Source: UKL13-2 sp036394575 (GTDB lineage: Bacteria; Pseudomonadota; Gammaproteobacteria; Burkholderiales; Usitatibacteraceae). From it: 64,000 bases of DNA. The stretch spans positions 143,742 to 207,741 of the forward strand of contig DASWEY010000020.1 in assembly GCA_036394575.1 (NCBI GenBank). The letters are read 5' to 3'. The position numbers were made by a program, and so were the translations under genes. The notes under the pieces were generated by a model. That model saw nothing but the letters and a program-made list of their open reading frames with translations. It made no database searches and was not told the origin of the DNA. The first letter of the stretch is position 1, and each line of letters starts with the position of its first letter. Shown here piece after piece: positions 16,932-25,254 of the stretch.

Positions 16932-18044
16932 ATGAACAAGAAATTGATCGCTCTTGCAGTAGCTGCTGCCACGCTGGCGCCAGCTGTTGTCATGGCGCAA
17001 ACCGCAAACCCCGTTACGCTTTATGGTCGTCTGTACGGCACGTTTGAATCGGTTGAGACGAGTCACGGTCTTGGCGGTGTAAACAAACCGCGTACCAACC
17101 GCGTCAACGATAACTCGTCGTATCTGGGCGTAAAGGGCGTTGAAGATCTGGGTGGTGGTTTGAATGCTTGGTTCCAAATCGAATCCAACGCTCCGGTTGA
17201 TGCCGGAGGTGGCACGCTTGCCGGCCGTAACAGCGCTGTCGGCCTGCAAGGCGGCTTCGGTACGGTTTTCCTCGGCCGTTGGGATACGCCGCTGAAGACC
17301 GCAACGGTCGCGATCGACGTCTGGGGTGATCTGACGATTGCCGGCATCCAGGCGGTTATGAACGATCAAAGCAATTTTCACTTGCGCGCCAACAATACTG
17401 CGGGTTACTGGTCGCCTGTCGTAAATGGTTTCCAGGCTAAATTCCATTACTTGGCCCCGGAAAGCAGAACTACTGGTGCTGGCGCCGTCAACCCCTTGGT
17501 TTACAGCATGTCGGGCACCTATACGGGTGGCCCTTTCTATGCGGGCTATGCATATGAGCAGCATAAAGACCGTACTGGTACTGAACCCCCTGTAACCGCG
17601 ACCACTTGCCTTGGTGCGACTTGCGCGGGCTACACTGAAAAGGAACATGCAGTTTTCGGTTCGGTCGTGGTGGGTCCGTTCAAGTTCGGTGCGATTTATG
17701 AACAAATTACCAAGACCAGCGCCGTTGTTGTGAATATCCCGAAGCAAAAGGCGTTTATGCTAAACGGTACCTATAATGTCGGCAAGGGCGCATTCGTGGC
17801 GCAGTACATGCAAGCCAAGGACGCTATTGCCCAAGTTGTAAACAACCCGACGCACAACAAGATTCAGAACTATTCAGTTGGCTATCAGTACAACTTCACC
17901 AAGCGTACCCAAGCCAATGTGCTGTATACCCAAACCTTCAACAACTATGGCGCAAACGGCAACTTTGGCGCGAACAAGGTTGCAGGCCTGACCAGCGGTC
18001 AGGACGTGAAGGGCGTGAGCTTCGGTATCCGTCACCTGTTCTAA
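16932..18044 (+). CDS. Gram-negative general porin (trimeric, 16-strand type)
   Basis: Outer-membrane diffusion channel of the betaproteobacterial porin family. The 370-residue precursor starts MNKKLIALAVAAATLAPAVV with signal cleavage after VMAQ; the mature protein begins with the first strand NPVTLYGRLYGTFESVE, continues with SYLGVKGVEDLGGGLNAWFQIESNAP, GLQGGFGTVFLGRWDTPLK (strand and loop 3 region), and ends in GVSFGIRHLF with C-terminal Phe for BAM recognition. AAAGGAGA before the ATG is a strong ribosome site. It stands alone between its own promoter and terminator. Substrate preference cannot be read from sequence. Confidence 0.93.
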   Translation: MNKKLIALAVAAATLAPAVVMAQTANPVTLYGRLYGTFESVETSHGLGGVNKPRTNRVNDNSSYLGVKGVEDLGGGLNAWFQIESNAPVDAGGGTLAGRNSAVGLQGGFGTVFLGRWDTPLKTATVAIDVWGDLTIAGIQAVMNDQSNFHLRANNTAGYWSPVVNGFQAKFHYLAPESRTTGAGAVNPLVYSMSGTYTGGPFYAGYAYEQHKDRTGTEPPVTATTCLGATCAGYTEKEHAVFGSVVVGPFKFGAIYEQITKTSAVVVNIPKQKAFMLNGTYNVGKGAFVAQYMQAKDAIAQVVNNPTHNKIQNYSVGYQYNFTKRTQANVLYTQTFNNYGANGNFGANKVAGLTSGQDVKGVSFGIRHLF

Positions 18045-18070
18045 GCAAGTTTGAAGTAACAGCTACATTG

Positions 18071-18105
18071 ATCGGGCACCGGAAACGGTGCCCGATTTCT
18101 TTTAT
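18071..18105 (+). terminator. Intrinsic terminator after the porin gene
   Basis: A perfect 11-bp stem (atcgggcaccg, loop gaaa, cggtgcccgat) is followed by TTCTTTTAT. It ends 10 bp before the coq7 ATG, so coq7 needs its own promoter; a TATAGT at 18103-18108 lies just before that ATG. Confidence 0.9.
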
Positions 18106-18114
18106 AGTTGGCCT

Positions 18115-18747
18115 ATGAATTTCATCGATCGACTGATTTGCGAACTGGACACAGGTTTACGCACGGTACTGGCACCCGTACATGCGCAGCGTGTTGTCCC
18201 CTTCGCGAGCACTGACACCCATGTCGGCGAGCTGGCCGAGGCCGATCGCCGGCAATCCATCGCACTCATGCGGGTGAACCATGCAGGAGAGGTTTGCGCA
18301 CAGGCCCTTTACCAGGGGCAGGCACTGGTCGCGCGGAAGGAGGAAACGCGCGAGCTACTGGAACGGGCGGCGCATGAAGAGCGTGACCACCTGTCCTGGT
18401 GTGGGGAGCGTTTGCGCGAACTCGGTGGGCGCACCAGCGGACTGACGCCGTTATTTTATGCGGGCTCGTTCACCCTTGGCGTAGCCTCAGGCTTGCTGGG
18501 AGATCGTTGGAGCATGGGGTTTCTGGTCGAAACGGAGCGCCAAGTAGAGGCACATCTGGATGAGCATCTCGACCGCCTTCCCGCGGCAGATTCGCGCAGC
18601 AGGGACGTCCTTGTTGCCATGCGGGCAGATGAGGTCCAGCATGCACAAACCGGCTTGAGCCATGGCGCGATATCGCTGCCTTTGCCCGCCAAAGCCGCTA
18701 TGCGTGGTATTTCCAAGGTGATGACCGGGACGACCTATTGGGTTTAG
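18115..18747 (+). CDS. coq7: Coq7-type di-iron demethoxyubiquinone hydroxylase
   Basis: Catalyses the penultimate ubiquinone step, hydroxylating the 3-methyl-6-methoxy benzoquinol; in Betaproteobacteria it replaces UbiF. The 210-residue protein carries the ferritin-like di-iron motifs: E in MRVNHAGEVCAQALYQGQ, EERDH (ExxH), and later EVEAHLDEH-like (VEAHLDEHLDRLP) and ADEVQHAQT. Homology begins at the ATG 18115 (MNFIDRLICELDTGLR); the frame is open further upstream but includes the porin terminator, so a longer product is unlikely. TATAGT ends 6 bp before the ATG, suggesting a leaderless message. Confidence 0.93.
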   Translation: MNFIDRLICELDTGLRTVLAPVHAQRVVPFASTDTHVGELAEADRRQSIALMRVNHAGEVCAQALYQGQALVARKEETRELLERAAHEERDHLSWCGERLRELGGRTSGLTPLFYAGSFTLGVASGLLGDRWSMGFLVETERQVEAHLDEHLDRLPAADSRSRDVLVAMRADEVQHAQTGLSHGAISLPLPAKAAMRGISKVMTGTTYWV

Positions 18748-18802
18748 TCGTCGTTGCAGAGTGCGCCCACGTGCCACACGCTGCGCAATGGACCAGTCGC
18801 TC

Positions 18803-19219
18803 TCAACTCTCGATGATTTTGAAATCGTGGGTAATTTCTGCGGTTTTGGCGAGCATTGCCGAGGCGGAACAGTACTTTTCCGCAGATAGCGAAATAGCGC
18901 GCGATACCTTGCCGGGGTCCAGGCCTTTGCCCGTCACCACAAAGTGAAAATGGATGCGAGTAAAGACTTTCGGGTCTGTGCCGGCACGATCGGCGGACAA
19001 CTCGACCACGCAGTCGCTGACGGGTTCGCGGCCTTTTTTGAGAATATGGATGACGTCAAAGGCGCTGCATGCACCGGTGCCGATCAGGACCGTCTCCATC
19101 GGACGGGGCCCGAGATTGCGCCCGCCCGCGTCGGGTGAGCCATCCATGACAAGGGCATGACCGCTTTCGGTTTCGCCCACAAATGCCACATTTTCAACCC
19201 ATTTGATGCGTGCTTTCAT
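18803..19219 (-). CDS. OsmC-family protein (YhfA-like)
   Basis: Member of the OsmC/Ohr fold, which includes thiol peroxidases against organic hydroperoxides and uncharacterised relatives. The 138-residue product has GRNLGPRPMETVLIGTGACSAFDVIHILKKGR, with one Cys of the expected redox pair, and a second Cys in SLSAEKYCSASAMLAKTAEI near residue 118; both positions fit the OsmC pair. The ribosome site AAGGAG precedes the ATG. It is transcribed away from rplM. A TATACT (-10) at 19245-19240 and a perfect palindrome at 19247-19264 lie upstream, suggesting a regulated promoter. Confidence 0.85.
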   Translation of the reverse strand: MKARIKWVENVAFVGETESGHALVMDGSPDAGGRNLGPRPMETVLIGTGACSAFDVIHILKKGREPVSDCVVELSADRAGTDPKVFTRIHFHFVVTGKGLDPGKVSRAISLSAEKYCSASAMLAKTAEITHDFKIIES

Positions 19220-19246
19220 CTTGTTTCTCCTTGCGAGGCAGTATAA

Positions 19247-19264
19247 GCCTGAAATAATTCAGGC
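19247..19264. promoter_or_regulatory. Perfect 18-bp palindrome upstream of the OsmC gene
   Basis: GCCTGAA-ATAA-TTCAGGC has 7-bp arms and lies directly behind the TATACT of the OsmC gene, between its -10 and the expected -35. This is the right place for a repressor or activator operator. The binding protein is unknown; it does not match the OhrR consensus I know. Confidence 0.4.
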
Positions 19265-19295
19265 CGGAACCTAGGTAATGGTCGAGATAAATCAT

Positions 19296-19325
19296 TTGAC
19301 AGGACAGCCTTGAATTCATTAAAAT
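19296..19325 (+). promoter_or_regulatory. Strong promoter of rplM-rpsI with a long leader
   Basis: TTGACA (19296-19301), 18-bp spacer, TAAAAT (19320-19325). The predicted start near 19332 leaves about 130 nt of untranslated leader before rplM, long for a ribosomal-protein operon. Several short GC stems (for example gccggttttcggc at 19356-19368) lie within it. L13 autoregulation through such a leader is known in E. coli; here it is inference. Confidence 0.7.
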
Positions 19326-19462
19326 TTCGGGTTCCGCGATGGGTTTCTTTTAAATGCCGGTTTTCGGCAGCCCACAAGCCACGTGTTCCGGCGTTTTTGC
19401 CCTCGGTCAGCCGCATTGATGTTGCCGGGCAATTGGCCAATTTACCTAGTGAGCAATACAAA

Positions 19463-19891
19463 ATGAAAACCTTTTCCGCCAAACCACATGAAGTCGTGCA
19501 TGACTGGTATGTGGTCGATGCCACAGACAAAATCCTGGGTCGCGTTGCCAGCGAAATTGCGCGCCGTTTGCGCGGCAAGCACAAGCCGGAATTCACCCCG
19601 CACGTCGATACCGGCGATTTCATCGTTGTGACCAATGTCGAGAAGCTGCGCGTGAGCGGCAATAAAGCGGAAGATAAGACTTACTTCCGCCATTCCGGCT
19701 ATCCGGGCGGAATTTATGAGACGAACTTCAACAAGCTTCAGCAGAAGCACCCTGAGCGTGTCTTGGAGAAAGCCGTCAAAGGCATGCTGCCCAAAGGTCC
19801 GTTGGGCTATGCAATGATCAAAAAACTCAAGGTGTACGCGGGCGCAACGCACCCGCATACTGCGCAGCAGCCCAAAGAACTCTCCATCTAA
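19463..19891 (+). CDS. rplM: 50S ribosomal protein L13
   Basis: Early-assembly large-subunit protein. The 142-residue product starts MKTFSAKPHEVVHDWYVVDA and contains KILGRVASEIARRLRGKHKPEFTPHVDTGDFIVV and KGMLPKGPLGYAMIKKLKVYAG, all conserved L13 blocks. It matches the E. coli length (142). The frame is open upstream, but homology and length set the start at 19463. It is followed after 11 bp by rpsI, the universal pair. Confidence 0.98.
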   Translation: MKTFSAKPHEVVHDWYVVDATDKILGRVASEIARRLRGKHKPEFTPHVDTGDFIVVTNVEKLRVSGNKAEDKTYFRHSGYPGGIYETNFNKLQQKHPERVLEKAVKGMLPKGPLGYAMIKKLKVYAGATHPHTAQQPKELSI

Positions 19892-19902
19892 GGAACCGCA
19901 TC

Positions 19903-20295
19903 ATGGTTGGCAAATATAACTACGGCACAGGCCGCCGCAAAAGCTCGGTTGCACGCGTGTTCATGAAGGCCGGCAAGGGCAATATCGTTGTCAACGACAA
20001 GCCCTTGGACATCTATTTTTCGCGCGAAACCGGTCGCATGATTGTGCGCCAGCCCCTCGAACTGGTCGGCAGCGTTGATCAATTCGATATCATGGTTACC
20101 GTGTTTGGTGGCGGTGAATCCGGCCAGGCTGGCGCGGTGCGCCACGGCATTACGCGCGCGCTGATCGATTACGATGCAAACCTGAAACCGCAATTGTCCA
20201 AAGCTGGTCTGGTAACGCGCGATGCCCGCGAAGTTGAACGCAAGAAAGTTGGCCTCCGCAAGGCGCGCCGTCGCAAGCAATTCTCCAAGCGTTAA
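19903..20295 (+). CDS. rpsI: 30S ribosomal protein S9
   Basis: Small-subunit protein whose C-terminal tail reaches the P-site tRNA. The 130-residue product begins MVGKYNYGTGRRKSSVARVF and ends in ARRRKQFSKR, the invariant basic tail with terminal KR. It is the second gene of the rplM-rpsI operon, with a strong intrinsic terminator right after it. Confidence 0.98.
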   Translation: MVGKYNYGTGRRKSSVARVFMKAGKGNIVVNDKPLDIYFSRETGRMIVRQPLELVGSVDQFDIMVTVFGGGESGQAGAVRHGITRALIDYDANLKPQLSKAGLVTRDAREVERKKVGLRKARRRKQFSKR

Positions 20296-20312
20296 ACAGG
20301 CAACATTGGTCT

Positions 20313-20352
20313 ATGTGCAAAAAGCCGCCGATGCGGCTTTTTGCACATTTCA
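20313..20352 (+). terminator. Intrinsic terminator after rpsI
   Basis: A 15-bp stem (tgtgcaaaaagccgc / gcggctttttgcaca, loop cgat) is one of the strongest in the window, with T-runs inside the right arm and TTT following. Confidence 0.88.
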
Positions 20353-20544
20353 TGTGCGTATTTCGTGGTTGATTTTCCGGCGTTTCCAGCTCGAACAGGA
20401 CCATTGAAATGACTCGATTTCAGCATCCCCCACGGAACAACCCTTCAGGGCGTTGTTGTCGCTGCTGCTATCTGCTGGGATTGTCCCATGAGCAGATGTT
20501 TCAATCATTCTGCCGAATTTGCACGCCGCCAAGGAAGTTTCCCG

Positions 20545-21309
20545 ATGCTTAGTCGCCTGAAGCTGCGGGGGTCCTGGCGAAAAATCCGCTCCAAGGTCGG
20601 CATTCGTTCCGCGCGCGTGGCGATTCGCTCGCATGTTCCTTGGTACGTCAAAGTCAGTGGCTACGGTGTTGCGATGGGCGTCGCCGCCGCCGTCGCCTGG
20701 GGCGTGGTCGACAACAGTTATCGCATCACCGGCTTCAATCGCGAAGAGGCGCAACAGCAACTCGGCACCCTGACCGAAGAAAACCGCAATCTGCAGAAGG
20801 CCTATGAGAACACCCGTTCCCTGCTCAACGAGCAGGGCGGGCAGCTAAGGGTGGAGAAAGCCGCCCAGGCCGAACTGGCCAGAAGTGTGGCCCAGTTGCA
20901 GGAAGAAAATGCCAGCCTGAAAGAGGACCTGGGTTTTCTGCGCAACATCATGTCCTCGGGCAGCGTGCCCGAAGGGCTCGCCATCGCCAACTTCAAGGTT
21001 GAGCCCGATGCGCTGCCCAATGAATACCGCTATCGCCTGTTGCTCACGCAGGGCGGGCAGAGAAAGCAGGATTTCAAGGGCAAGATACAAGTCATCGCCC
21101 GCGTGCAAGACAGTGCGCAGCAGACCACACTCAGCTTCCCTCAGGATGCCGATCTGCGCAGTCCTGGCAGCGAGCTGGAGTTTCGTTACTATCAAAAGAT
21201 CGACGGCAGGTTTAAAATCCCTGAAGGCGCCCAGTTGAAGAGCGTTCAGGTTCGCGTGCTCGCTCTGCCCGGATATGATGTCCGGAGCCAACGCAGCATT
21301 AATTTTTAA
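20545..21309 (+). CDS. Single-pass membrane protein with coiled coil and beta domain (DUF6776-like)
   Basis: The 254-residue product starts with a basic cytoplasmic stretch (RLKLRGSWRKIRSK), one membrane helix near residues 35-55 (SGYGVAMGVAAAVAWGVVDN), a long heptad-rich coiled coil (about 65-130, EEAQQQLGTLTEENRNLQKAYE), and a periplasmic beta-rich domain (EYRYRLLLTQGG, FKGKIQVIARV, LEFRYYQKIDGRF). An ATG at 20488 is in frame, but AAGGAAG sits 7 bases before 20545. It lies 9 bp upstream of a bactofilin gene, and this two-gene order recurs in Betaproteobacteria; a role in envelope or cytoskeletal scaffolding is inferred from that only. Confidence 0.75.
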   Translation: MLSRLKLRGSWRKIRSKVGIRSARVAIRSHVPWYVKVSGYGVAMGVAAAVAWGVVDNSYRITGFNREEAQQQLGTLTEENRNLQKAYENTRSLLNEQGGQLRVEKAAQAELARSVAQLQEENASLKEDLGFLRNIMSSGSVPEGLAIANFKVEPDALPNEYRYRLLLTQGGQRKQDFKGKIQVIARVQDSAQQTTLSFPQDADLRSPGSELEFRYYQKIDGRFKIPEGAQLKSVQVRVLALPGYDVRSQRSINF

Positions 21310-21318
21310 GGAGTTGCC

Positions 21319-21726
21319 ATGTTCGCGGGGAAAAGCAACAAGCCAAGCCCGATCGATAGTCTGATCGGTGCAGGAACGGTGATTACGGGCGATGTTCAGT
21401 TTACGGGCGGTTTGCGGGTGGATGGTCATGTCCGGGGCAATATCAAGGCCGTAGGTGACAAGCCTGGAACCCTGGTGCTGTCCGAACTTGCCAAAGTCGA
21501 GGGTGAAATCGATGTCGGCCATATCGTCATCAACGGCATGGTTGCCGGCCCGGTGCGTGCCAAGGAATACCTGGAACTGCTCCCCAAAGCGCGTGTCACA
21601 GGGGATGTATGCTATAAAACGATTGAAATTCACGTGGGGGCAATCGTAATGGGCCGTCTGGTCCATGAGGGCGTCCTGAAGCAGGATGAAAAAATCCTGG
21701 AATTCAAGCCTGCCACCGGCAGTTGA
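21319..21726 (+). CDS. Bactofilin
   Basis: Polymerising cytoskeletal protein that forms membrane-associated filaments and recruits cell-wall enzymes. The 135-residue product has the short disordered N-terminus of bactofilins, then a right-handed beta-helix with about 18-residue turns (IGAGTVITGDVQFTGGLRVDGHVRGNI, VEGEIDVGHIVINGMVAGPVRA, ARVTGDVCYKTIEIHVGAIVMGRLV). No nucleotide-binding motif is expected or seen. It follows the coiled-coil membrane protein by 9 bp and precedes erpA by 74 bp. Confidence 0.92.
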   Translation: MFAGKSNKPSPIDSLIGAGTVITGDVQFTGGLRVDGHVRGNIKAVGDKPGTLVLSELAKVEGEIDVGHIVINGMVAGPVRAKEYLELLPKARVTGDVCYKTIEIHVGAIVMGRLVHEGVLKQDEKILEFKPATGS

Positions 21727-21800
21727 TGCGTTGTGCTTGATTTTCGCGAAGTCGCCCGGATTTACAGATTTGGCATCAAAGAAAGAACTGGAGAGCTAGC

Positions 21801-22151
21801 ATGAACGATATGTCGATGATTCCCCCTTCGCTGGTATTTACCGACAGCGCCGCCGACAAAGTGAAGGCCCTTATTGTCGAAGAAGGCAATGACGATCTGA
21901 AGCTGCGCGTGTTCGTTACCGGCGGCGGCTGCTCGGGCCTGCAATATGGCTTCACATTTGACGAAGTGACCAATGAAGACGACACCATCATGGAGAAAAA
22001 TGGTGTTCAGCTGCTGATCGATCCGATGAGCTACCAGTATCTTGTCGGCGCGGAGATCGATTATAGCGAGGGTCTGGAAGGTGCCCAATTTGTCATCAAG
22101 AATCCCAATGCCAGCAGCACCTGCGGATGCGGGTCGTCCTTCTCGGTCTGA
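21801..22151 (+). CDS. erpA: Iron-sulfur cluster insertion protein ErpA
   Basis: A-type carrier that delivers [4Fe-4S] clusters to apo-proteins such as IspG/IspH. The 116-residue product has the three cluster-binding cysteines in the canonical spacing: one in FVTGGGCSGLQYGF (about 46) and two in STCGCGSSF at the C-terminus (about 109 and 111). It starts at ATG 21801 behind GGAG. An intrinsic terminator follows immediately. Confidence 0.96.
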   Translation: MNDMSMIPPSLVFTDSAADKVKALIVEEGNDDLKLRVFVTGGGCSGLQYGFTFDEVTNEDDTIMEKNGVQLLIDPMSYQYLVGAEIDYSEGLEGAQFVIKNPNASSTCGCGSSFSV

Positions 22152-22169
22152 ACGGGAAAATTAATTGGC

Positions 22170-22197
22170 AAAAACGGAGGCTGCGGCCTCCGTTTTT
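22170..22197 (+). terminator. Intrinsic terminator after erpA
   Basis: A 12-bp stem (aaaaacggaggc, loop tgcg, gcctccgttttt) 18 bp past the erpA stop. The rest of the 254-bp gap to the metalloprotease gene shows only an isolated TACAAT (22317-22322). Confidence 0.9.
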
Positions 22198-22406
22198 CAT
22201 TTCTGGACGCTACCCATCAGGCTGATCTCCCTGTCTGCGCCCGACGGTCATGTTCAGGTCCATCCCCGAATTCCGCATTTCGTCGCAATCCTTCCCACTG
22301 GACGGCGCCGGTTTCTTACAATCATGCTTCCGGAATTACGCCTGCTGCATCCCGGCCCCCGGCGATTCAGCCTGCGCACCCCACCTCCACAAGAAAGGAT
22401 TGTCGA

Positions 22407-25085
22407 ATGTCGAATTTACCTGATCGCGTCGTCGCCCTGAAAGTCCTGACTGCCAGTGTGCTGCTGGCAATGTCAGTTACGGCCGAGGCGCAGGCTCCGG
22501 TACCTGCGGCGCCGGTCATCGGTACGCCGTCCCCCGTCGTTGGAGGTCCGCCTGCCGCCGCGCCGGGCGCGCCGAGACCTTACAAGGACGTCATCAAGGA
22601 CGCGAAGGAGATCCCGGGCTTTTTCACCCTTTACCAGAAAGACGAGAAAGTCTGGATCGCCATCAAGCCTGAGCAGTTCGACATCCCTTTCTTTTTTACG
22701 TACAACATTCCACAAAGTGTAGGTGAGCGCGGACTTTACGCCAGCCAGATGGGTGGCGCGGAAATGGCGGTATTCCGTAAAATCGGCGGACTGGTGCAAC
22801 TGATCGCCAAGAATACCGATTTCTATGCAAGACCTGGTACGCCACAGGCGCAGTTTGTGGCGGAAGGATTTTCCGATAGCCTGCTGTCAAGTGCAACGAT
22901 TGTCTCCACGCCCAGTGCCGACAACAAGGCGGTGCTGGTTGAGGCCAATGGCTTGCTGTTTACCGATATCCCCGGTTATCTCACCCGCCTCGAGTACGCC
23001 TACCGCCTGCCGTTCGCGCTCGACGCGCGCAACACCAGCATTTCGCGGGTCAACAATAACGATGTCCTGACCGGTATGCAGGTACAGGTGCATTTCAATG
23101 TGCCCAAACTGTCCGCTCCGCCCCTGGTGCCGTCGCCGGTACCGATGCCGCCGCCGCCATCGACAATGCCCGATCCACGCAGCCTGTTCGTAAGTTTCTA
23201 CTACAGCTTTGCCAAGCTGCCCGAAGAGCCGATGACTTCCCGCATCGCCGACGAACGGGTCGGCCATTTTGTCACCTCGCGTGTCGATTACAGCGATGAT
23301 CTCGCCATCAAGCCCAAGTCCCACCTGATCAATCGCTGGCGCCTGGAAAAGAAGGATCCCGCCGCCGCTCTGTCCGAGCCGAAGGAGCCGATCACCTATT
23401 GGATCGACAAAAACGTTCCTGAAAAATATCGCAAAGCCGTTGCCGACGGCATTCTTGAGTGGAACAAGGCGTTCGAGAAAATCGGCTTCAAGGATGCAAT
23501 CGTCGTCAGACAGCAGACCGAAAAAGACGGTTTTGACACCATGGACGCGCGCCACGCCTCAGTGCGCTGGTTTACCGGCGCCGACGTCGGCTTCGCCATC
23601 GGGCCCTCGCACAAGGACCCGCGCAGCGGTGAAATTCTCGATGCCGATATCGGCATGTCCGACGTGTTCGCGCGTGGTGCGCGCCGTCTGGTGGTCGAGG
23701 ATCTCGGCAAGCCGCTGGTGTTCGATGCCCAGCTTGCCGGCGCCATGTCGCCCACGCTGAAACAGCAGGACCTGTTCATGAGTTGTAACTACGCGGCGGA
23801 AAAGTCGCAGGATCTGCAGTTCGCCAGCGATATCCTGGAAGCGCGCGGCATGGATATGGGTGGGCCTGAGGCGGAGCGATTGGCCCAGGATTACGTCAAG
23901 GACGTGATCATGCATGAGGTCGGTCACACCCTGGGACTGCGCCACAACTTCCGCTCCTCGACCATTTACAGCCTGAAACAGATTCAGGACCAGGCTTTCA
24001 CCAGGGTCAATGGTCTCGCCGGTTCGGTGATGGATTACAACCCCTTCAACCTCGCGGCGAATGGCGAGAAGCAAGGCGAATACGTGATGTCCACCCTGGG
24101 GCCCTACGATTACCTGGCCATCGAATACGCCTATAAGCCCCTCGACCCGAAGAACGAGGCCGAGGAACTGGCTAAGCTGGCCGCGCAGGCCACCACCAAT
24201 CCGCTCCTTGCCTATGCCACCGACGAGGACGCTGGTGGAATCGCGCCCGGCATCGATCCCGACGTCAATCGCTTCGATATGGGCGGCGACCCGCTCGAAT
24301 ATTACAAAAAGCGCATGAAGCTGACGCGTGAACTGTGGGATCGCATACAAACCCTGCAGCTCAAACCGGGCGAAAGCTATGAACGCCTGACGCGCTCCTT
24401 CAGCTCAGGCTTCCGCCAGCTCGCGCAGGTTGCGCCGCTGGCCGCAAAATATGTCGGCGGCGTCCGGCATCTGCGCGACCGTGCCGGCACAGGTCATGCG
24501 CTGTACGAGCCGACCCCGGCCGCCAAGCAGCGCGAAGCATTGACCTTGGTCACCGAGGGCATGTTCAAGGTCGACAGCTTCAGGCTCAAGCCGGAATTCG
24601 TGTCGCGGCTGTCGATCGACCAGTTCGAGCGCCGCGGCAATCCGGATATCTCGATTGCCAACAGTGTGCTCAATCTGCAGAAAGGCGTGCTGGATGTGCT
24701 GCTAGCAGACAGCGTCGCGCAGCGCCTGCTCGACTCGCAGGAAAAGGTCGCCAATCCGGCATCGCTGATGAAACTTTCGGACCTTTACGACACCCTGCAA
24801 AACGCCATCTGGTCGGAACTGCGTACCGGCGGCGATATTTCGCCGATGCGCCGCAACCTGCAGCGCGAGCATCTGAAGCGTGTAGCCAATGCCTTGATCA
24901 AACCGTCGGCCGGCACGCCGGCCGATGCGCGCAGCCTGCAGCGTGAAAACACCATCGCTCTCGGCGGCCAGATTCGCACGGCGATGACCAAGCCGATGAG
25001 CAAGGAAGCCAGGGCGCATCTGTCGGAAAGCTTGAATACGCTCAACGAGGCCCTGAAGGCGCCAATGCAGCGGGCCGGCGTGTAA
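22407..25085 (+). CDS. Large secreted zinc metalloprotease (DUF5117/DUF4953 type)
   Basis: Probable exported zinc-dependent peptidase of 892 residues. A signal peptide (cleavage near TAEAQ) is followed by a Pro/Ala-rich linker (about 30-55), an N-terminal DUF5118/DUF5117-like region with FFTLYQKDEKVWIAIKPEQFDIPFF, then the catalytic motif MHEVGHTLGLRHNF near residues 508-521 with the extended HExxHxxGxxH zinc signature of metzincins. A downstream SVMDYNPFN gives the Met-turn. The C-terminal third is helical with no recognised domain. Its substrate is unknown. The gene is monocistronic: terminator before, repeat-rich spacer after, AAAGGA ribosome site before the ATG. Confidence 0.85.
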   Translation: MSNLPDRVVALKVLTASVLLAMSVTAEAQAPVPAAPVIGTPSPVVGGPPAAAPGAPRPYKDVIKDAKEIPGFFTLYQKDEKVWIAIKPEQFDIPFFFTYNIPQSVGERGLYASQMGGAEMAVFRKIGGLVQLIAKNTDFYARPGTPQAQFVAEGFSDSLLSSATIVSTPSADNKAVLVEANGLLFTDIPGYLTRLEYAYRLPFALDARNTSISRVNNNDVLTGMQVQVHFNVPKLSAPPLVPSPVPMPPPPSTMPDPRSLFVSFYYSFAKLPEEPMTSRIADERVGHFVTSRVDYSDDLAIKPKSHLINRWRLEKKDPAAALSEPKEPITYWIDKNVPEKYRKAVADGILEWNKAFEKIGFKDAIVVRQQTEKDGFDTMDARHASVRWFTGADVGFAIGPSHKDPRSGEILDADIGMSDVFARGARRLVVEDLGKPLVFDAQLAGAMSPTLKQQDLFMSCNYAAEKSQDLQFASDILEARGMDMGGPEAERLAQDYVKDVIMHEVGHTLGLRHNFRSSTIYSLKQIQDQAFTRVNGLAGSVMDYNPFNLAANGEKQGEYVMSTLGPYDYLAIEYAYKPLDPKNEAEELAKLAAQATTNPLLAYATDEDAGGIAPGIDPDVNRFDMGGDPLEYYKKRMKLTRELWDRIQTLQLKPGESYERLTRSFSSGFRQLAQVAPLAAKYVGGVRHLRDRAGTGHALYEPTPAAKQREALTLVTEGMFKVDSFRLKPEFVSRLSIDQFERRGNPDISIANSVLNLQKGVLDVLLADSVAQRLLDSQEKVANPASLMKLSDLYDTLQNAIWSELRTGGDISPMRRNLQREHLKRVANALIKPSAGTPADARSLQRENTIALGGQIRTAMTKPMSKEARAHLSESLNTLNEALKAPMQRAGV

Positions 25086-25178
25086 AAGGCCGAAAAGGCT
25101 GAAAAGGCCGAGGAGGGCCGGGGGGAGCCGCAAGTCCTGAAAAAGGCGTTGCCCGGCGCCGCGCAGTGGGCCGGGCAA
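25086..25178. repeat. Short decayed 9-bp tandem repeat plus hairpin behind the metalloprotease
   Basis: Directly after the stop codon come AAGGCCGAA, AAGGCTGAA, AAGGCCGAG and a diverged fourth unit (25086-25121). Then a 9-bp stem, TTGCCCGGC (25149-25157) with GCCGGGCAA (25170-25178), has no T-run. The hairpin could protect the 3' end or act with Rho. Confidence 0.5.
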
Positions 25179-25190
25179 ACCAGGGATCAG

Positions 25191-25219
25191 GTGACTTGGC
25201 GCCTAGTCTTCTCTATAAT
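25191..25219 (+). promoter_or_regulatory. Promoter of the small basic protein gene
   Basis: GTGACT (25191-25196), a 17-bp spacer and a consensus TATAAT (25214-25219). The transcript would begin near 25226, about 29 nt before the ATG. Confidence 0.7.
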
Positions 25220-25254
25220 CACGAATTCAGACGAATTCAACGTTGGAGTACAAC

